A stretch of 44,686 bases of DNA from a virus. Under the pieces are notes generated by a model. That model was not told the DNA's origin, did not search any database, and worked only from the letters and a program-made list of their open reading frames with translations. The position numbers and the translations under genes were made by a program. The DNA lies in the IMG/VR virus record IMGVR_UViG_3300025620_000012, positions 1 to 44,686 of that record; one strand, 5' to 3'. Shown one piece after another: positions 41,585 through 44,686 of the stretch (positions are counted from its first letter, which is position 1; each line of letters begins with the position of its first letter).

Positions 41585-41592
41585 CAAAGATA
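41585..41592 (-). promoter_or_regulatory. -7 promoter box TATCTTTG for the receptor-binding pair
   Basis: Exact TAnnTTTG on the - strand, 23 bases before the ATG at 41561. The unit driven is 41561 to the terminator at 39954, including the structured RNA. Confidence 0.68.
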
Positions 41593-41606
41593 CATATTAT
41601 TCTTTT

Positions 41607-42083
41607 CTATTTTTTAAATGTCTTCATTACCTTTTCTATTCCTCTTGAACCAAAGTAAAATATAGTCATTGTACCAAACAACGACTGTATTACAGGAACG
41701 TATGCCTTGTCTATTGTAAACTCACCTAGGTTTCCATCAAAGAATACACAGGCTAAAAACATAATAAACATAGCACCAGTAAGTACAGGCCTAATTAACC
41801 TTGTTACGGCATGCTCGTTATCCATGGAAAGTCTTTTGGTAACCTCAACCATTTCAATCATGTCGTTCTCCATTTCCTGTAGGAGAATACTCTTGTCTGG
41901 CTCACTAAGGTTCTTGTCGCCTCGTATAGCTGTCCCTAATGAGTTTAATTGCTTTATCCCTGTTATGTTACCAGCTAGGTCTAAAAGTTCAGGAGAAACG
42001 CTCTTACCCTGTTTAACTAGCCAACGAAGTGCATTCCCTACGTTAGTTCCCTTACCGCCATTTTTTCTTTTATTGTCTTCCAT
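41607..42083 (-). CDS. Holin-like protein of the 3TM (GTA-type) family
   Basis: 158 aa. C-terminal half has HAVTRLIRPVLTGAMFIMFLACVFFDG (membrane segment ~100-116) and YVPVIQSLFGTMTIFYFGSRGIEKV (~127-145), the pattern of 3TM holins of gene-transfer agents and Bacteroidota phages: R-x-x-RP before the first segment and FYFGSRG after the last. The N-terminal part is soluble and basic. It follows the endolysin gene by one base, so it is in the lysis cassette. It would permit murein access for the endolysin. Confidence 0.72.
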   Translation of the reverse strand: MEDNKRKNGGKGTNVGNALRWLVKQGKSVSPELLDLAGNITGIKQLNSLGTAIRGDKNLSEPDKSILLQEMENDMIEMVEVTKRLSMDNEHAVTRLIRPVLTGAMFIMFLACVFFDGNLGEFTIDKAYVPVIQSLFGTMTIFYFGSRGIEKVMKTFKK

Positions 42084-42084
42084 G

Positions 42085-42456
42085 TTAGTATGTCCACATT
42101 ACTGATTGAGCCTTATCAAAGTCTATGTCTACGTGAATAAACGTACTTCCTACCCCTATTCTTTGAAATCCTGTCTCCTGTAATAAGAATATTAGGTTAT
42201 ACCTGTCCGTAGAGTTTGTGCATGATAGATCTGCTGCCAGTCCATACATATGGCTTGAACCCTTAGACGTCTCTGTCTTTGGCTTACCGCCAACTTTAGC
42301 GTTATGCTCTTCTGTTCGATATCCGCTGTTTATTTTTATAGGACTCCCTAGCTTATCCCTAACCTCGTCTAGCATTTCAAGTAGGGTTTTACTCATTAAA
42401 GATCCGCTACCAGGTTTATCTGGGGAGTCAAACTCTGATGTTGTAAAATATTTCAT
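42085..42456 (-). CDS. Endolysin, peptidase M15-type (D-Ala-D-Ala/L-Ala-D-Glu peptidase)
   Basis: 123 aa, one catalytic domain. Motifs: SGYRTEEHN (44-52), SSHMYGLAADL with zinc ligands H69 and D76, and FIHVDI with H108 and D110. This is the H-x6-D...HVD signature of M15 (VanY-like) peptidases, which cut peptidoglycan cross-bridges or stems. No signal peptide is visible, so it depends on the holin for release. The start overlaps the 51-aa membrane protein stop (ATGA). Confidence 0.87.
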   Translation of the reverse strand: MKYFTTSEFDSPDKPGSGSLMSKTLLEMLDEVRDKLGSPIKINSGYRTEEHNAKVGGKPKTETSKGSSHMYGLAADLSCTNSTDRYNLIFLLQETGFQRIGVGSTFIHVDIDFDKAQSVMWTY

Positions 42457-42608
42457 TTGTTTTCTTTATAATTCACATATATCCTTTGTGCGGTATAAAC
42501 TATTGATCCTATTAATAGTATTAATTTTAATACGGCTTCTATTTTACTAAAAGATACAGCTAATGTAATGCTGTTAAGCAGGTATATTTTCAAGTCTGAT
42601 ATGGTCAT
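42453..42608 (-). CDS. Small membrane protein in the lysis cassette (51 aa, holin candidate)
   Basis: ATG at 42608 to TGA 42453. One hydrophobic segment (IEAVLKLILLIGSIVYTAQRIYV, about 23-45) after an amphipathic start (TISDLKIYLLNSITLAVSFS), with a basic end (NYKENK). It overlaps the endolysin start (ATGA), the classic arrangement of holin or holin-regulator with endolysin. Small size and single clear segment fit a pinholin-type or spanin-like accessory. Confidence 0.65.
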   Translation of the reverse strand: MTISDLKIYLLNSITLAVSFSKIEAVLKLILLIGSIVYTAQRIYVNYKENK

Positions 42609-42612
42609 TTTA

Positions 42613-42699
42613 TTAAACATTCTTTGGTTTGTAATTCATTTGAACATCAATCAACCAGGAATTGTTTTGAAAAAAATAATATGCAGTTCTTGATTTCAT
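42613..42699 (-). CDS. Very small ORF (28 aa) at the head of the lysis operon
   Basis: ATG at 42699, 28 codons, product MKSRTAYYFFQNNSWLIDVQ followed by MNYKPKNV. It begins 5 bases after an exact -7 box and ends 4 bases before the 51-aa membrane protein. It may be a leader peptide coupling the lysis genes, or a chance ORF under the promoter. A longer version starting inside the 117-aa gene is a frame extension and is less plausible. Confidence 0.35.
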   Translation of the reverse strand: MKSRTAYYFFQNNSWLIDVQMNYKPKNV

Positions 42700-42704
42700 A
42701 TAAA

Positions 42705-42712
42705 CAAAGTTA
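42705..42712 (-). promoter_or_regulatory. -7 promoter box TAACTTTG for the lysis cassette
   Basis: Exact TAnnTTTG on the - strand between the 117-aa gene (stop 42719) and the 28-aa ORF. The spacing to the ATG is 5 bases, giving an essentially leaderless transcript for the 28-aa ORF, with the holin candidate at 42608 following. Confidence 0.6.
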
Positions 42713-42718
42713 CTAAAA

Positions 42719-43072
42719 TTATTCTTCACTATTTGTAGGTGGTACTTCTGCACCTCTTGGCCAACCCATAAAACTATGTGCCGCTGCATCCCCTGGGAAC
42801 ACTTCATACGTTCCGAAATCAAGTAGGTCGCTAGACATTACATCATAAGCCCAACCATCGTAATAAACTGGAGGTGTAAGCTCGTGACCATCAGGACCGT
42901 AAGTCCCAGGTGTCTCAACCACCTTACCAATGTTTACCACTGCGGCTGTTCCGTTTGTAAACTGCATAGTAGTTACACCTTCTTCTGTTACCTCTTCCCA
43001 TACCCCTTTGGATATTAGGATGTCTTTACCTTGTTGTTCTGTATCAAATACAGTCTTATAAATTTGCATCAT
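42719..43072 (-). CDS. Hypothetical phage tail-associated protein (117 aa)
   Basis: Start MQIYKTVFDTEQQGKDILISKGVWEEVTEEG, then FTNGTAAVVNIGKVV and PPVYYDGWAYDVMSS...FGTYEVFP...HSFMGWPRG. This resembles small conserved proteins located after tail fibre genes in Bacteroidota prophages and phages, possibly assembly factors or tips. The sequence gives no enzymatic motif. It overlaps the fibre gene stop (ATGA). A second Met follows the first. Confidence 0.55.
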   Translation of the reverse strand: MMQIYKTVFDTEQQGKDILISKGVWEEVTEEGVTTMQFTNGTAAVVNIGKVVETPGTYGPDGHELTPPVYYDGWAYDVMSSDLLDFGTYEVFPGDAAAHSFMGWPRGAEVPPTNSEE

Positions 43073-44686
43073 GTTGTTAGTTTTATTAGTTCCGCATCCG
43101 ATAGTGCTTTTGTGTAAACTTGTAGGTCTTTTGTGTTTCCAAAGAAAGGGAAGGTACCGTTTCCACTATTAAAATCTATGTTATTAATTGTATTTGCTGC
43201 AAGTACATTTCCAGAATTATCAACCCCAACTTCCACTCCATCAACCCATAATGCAAAATCATTTAGAGAGTACTTAAAAGCAATTTTATGAGAATTTGTT
43301 ATGGTTGTTGCAAAGGCAATGCTGCATTGTGCTACACCACCAATTTGATACCTTGCAACAATTACCCCACTTGCCTCATACCTTAAAACAACAGCATCTA
43401 ATGAAGTTCCGCCGTTTAGTGTTATAAATCTTCTTGCATTATCTACTTCAACCAAAGCTGCTATCTCTGCATACAATACCCCTTCCTCACTGTTTATCTC
43501 TGGTGTTGCGTTTATACAAGTTTCTTGGTTACGTGTAACTGTAGTTCCCGATGTTGGGATATACGATGTTGCGTAGGATTGTTGTTCAAGCATTGCACCC
43601 CAAATGTAAACGCCTTTTGTAATATCTCCCGTTGTTGAATTGGCTGCACCATCGCTTGTGAGCAATTCAACAAAGTTGCCTCCCGCTAAAGTTGATGCAC
43701 CAGTAACGATACAACGATACCAGCCATTGCCGAAATCTTCAATGTCTGCCGTTCCTAAAACCGCATTTGCCGTTCCAGCAGTCAAATTAAACCAAGCCCT
43801 TCCGCCCCATTTATTTGAATTTTGAGTATCAACATACAAGTCTCTTCCGTTTGATTTCGCAAAAATACTAAAGGTATAATCGCTTGAGCCGTCAAATGTT
43901 ACTGATGTAATTAACTTGTGTTGACCCGTTGTAGCCGCCTCTAAAAAAGATGTTGCGTTTGTTAGCCCTTCGGGACTTGTTGTGGCGTTTGCTTCATCCG
44001 TTGAATTGCTATTGGAATAGCCTCCAAAATCCTCTGAATAAGTTATTAAATTCGTACTCTGCGGTTCTAGTAAAAATGCCTCTGCTCCCGTTGAGTAATC
44101 TAATCTGGGAGTGTTAGTTGCAGTTATGTATTCTTTTACAGATACGCTGTCTATTGAGCCAGTTGAACCAGAAAGACCTAAGGGTGTTACTTGGTAGCTT
44201 GAAGATGTAACTGTTCTGTAAAAAACATTTTCCCCTACATTTAAACCATAAGCAATAACACCATTATTATCATATAATCTAAAACCCGATGATTTAGAAA
44301 TAACATTTACTACAACTTTATAAGTTTTTCCCGGTGTTACGGACATAGCAGTTGAGCCAAGACCAGAACTACCACCATACCTTACATCAAGTGTAGCAAT
44401 ACCGCCACTAATAGACCAACCCGGGCCTTTTAACCAATCAGTATCGCTACTGAAATTTCCATTAGTAACCAACTCTGGTCCTAGTTCATTAGTACTTTGT
44501 ATTAACCCTTGAGCATCTACGTATGTAGCCTCCGAGCCTCTAGCAAATGTGAAATCAGTTGCTATCGTATCAAAGTCTAAAGCAAACGTTGGATCAGTTG
44601 GTGTTGGGTATGTAAGGTCAGCAAGTTCTTGGTCGCTTAAAGCCTCTTTCCAAACTGCAAGTGCTTTTGTTTTGCCTCTGAATGGA
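43069..44686 (-). CDS. Tail fibre with carbohydrate-binding and LamG-type domains (5' end beyond window)
   Basis: The frame is open up to base 44685, so the start lies outside; the TTG at 44472 is internal. Two LamG/ConA-like ends are visible (FRGKTKALAVWKEALSDQEL at the edge and FPFFGNTKDLQVYTKALSDAEL at the C-terminus), flanking FTFARGSEATYVDAQGLI, a CBM-like ELVTNGNFSSDTDW, TNTPRLDYSTG, LLEPQSTNLITYSEDF and WGAMLEQQSYATSYIPTSG. These modules are typical of Bacteroidota phage fibres that bind surface polysaccharide. Gene size is unknown. It overlaps the next gene by 4 bases. Confidence 0.78.
   Translation of the reverse strand, partial: PFRGKTKALAVWKEALSDQELADLTYPTPTDPTFALDFDTIATDFTFARGSEATYVDAQGLIQSTNELGPELVTNGNFSSDTDWLKGPGWSISGGIATLDVRYGGSSGLGSTAMSVTPGKTYKVVVNVISKSSGFRLYDNNGVIAYGLNVGENVFYRTVTSSSYQVTPLGLSGSTGSIDSVSVKEYITATNTPRLDYSTGAEAFLLEPQSTNLITYSEDFGGYSNSNSTDEANATTSPEGLTNATSFLEAATTGQHKLITSVTFDGSSDYTFSIFAKSNGRDLYVDTQNSNKWGGRAWFNLTAGTANAVLGTADIEDFGNGWYRCIVTGASTLAGGNFVELLTSDGAANSTTGDITKGVYIWGAMLEQQSYATSYIPTSGTTVTRNQETCINATPEINSEEGVLYAEIAALVEVDNARRFITLNGGTSLDAVVLRYEASGVIVARYQIGGVAQCSIAFATTITNSHKIAFKYSLNDFALWVDGVEVGVDNSGNVLAANTINNIDFNSGNGTFPFFGNTKDLQVYTKALSDAELIKLTT

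Noticed and set aside
44470-44472. TTG at 44472 as start of the tail fibre gene
   Set aside because: The frame stays open to the window edge and the upstream part encodes a LamG-like end, so the TTG is internal.
1-44686. CRISPR array, integrase, repressor or attachment site
   Set aside because: No regularly spaced repeats, no tyrosine or serine recombinase motifs, and no CI-like protein were seen; nothing supports lysogeny in this window.

Overview
The window looks like about 45 kb of a tailed-phage genome (podovirus-type virion genes) whose host is probably a member of the Bacteroidota, most likely a flavobacterium. The evidence is low GC (roughly one third by eye), seven exact matches to the Bacteroidota -7 promoter box TAnnTTTG placed just upstream of genes, and virion proteins (portal, major capsid protein, large terminase, ring and nozzle proteins) that resemble those of crAss-like phages and other Bacteroidota podoviruses. 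I see no integrase, repressor, tRNA gene, CRISPR array or insertion sequence. Both window edges cut through open genes (a DNA methyltransferase on the left, a tail fibre on the right), so the genome extends further. No DNA or RNA polymerase is visible here.

Left arm (1-12184, all + strand): tightly packed early genes. They run from the end of a C5-cytosine methyltransferase and a GP88-like protein, through two small DnaA-domain-IV-like proteins, a TM2-like membrane protein, a recombination set (DUF1071-type annealing protein plus PD-(D/E)XK exonuclease), a minimal SSB-like protein, a primase-helicase fusion, a SNF2-type helicase, a VRR-NUC nuclease, a second PD-(D/E)XK candidate, a metallophosphoesterase and a DUF3310 protein. 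Many small hypothetical genes overlap their neighbours by a few bases. Together they suggest primase-led replication joined to annealing and exonuclease recombination.

Right arm (44686-12181, all - strand): late genes. In transcription order these are a LamG-type tail fibre; a lysis cassette (28-aa ORF, 51-aa membrane protein, M15 peptidase endolysin, 3TM-type holin); two receptor-binding-type proteins with homologous N-termini; a structured RNA element and terminator; a packaging block (conserved small protein, GroES-like protein, candidate small terminase, large terminase); portal; scaffold-like protein; major capsid protein; an auxiliary head protein; two ring/adaptor proteins; a 1466-aa nozzle/muzzle protein; two minor virion proteins; and a block of GNAT-like protein plus three ejection-type internal virion proteins of 306, 697 and 2500 aa. 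Predicted promoters and terminators divide the late arm into five or six transcription units. The two arms meet head-on at 12181-12184, where the stop codons overlap.

The two most unusual signals are: (1) a 79-nt three-way-junction RNA at 39996-40074, with two hairpins that are duplicates of each other and show a compensatory base-pair change, plus three copies of the same linker motif, sitting between the receptor-binding genes and the packaging genes; and (2) a +1-frame ORF at 16035-16241 inside the 2500-aa ejection protein gene whose product looks like a known type of small phage protein (start MPF[KQ]S[KQ]AQR), in a stretch with unusual base and codon use. No gene-free stretch longer than 300 bases exists in the window; the largest gaps are about 155 bases (3825-3975 and 39927-40081) and both are annotated.
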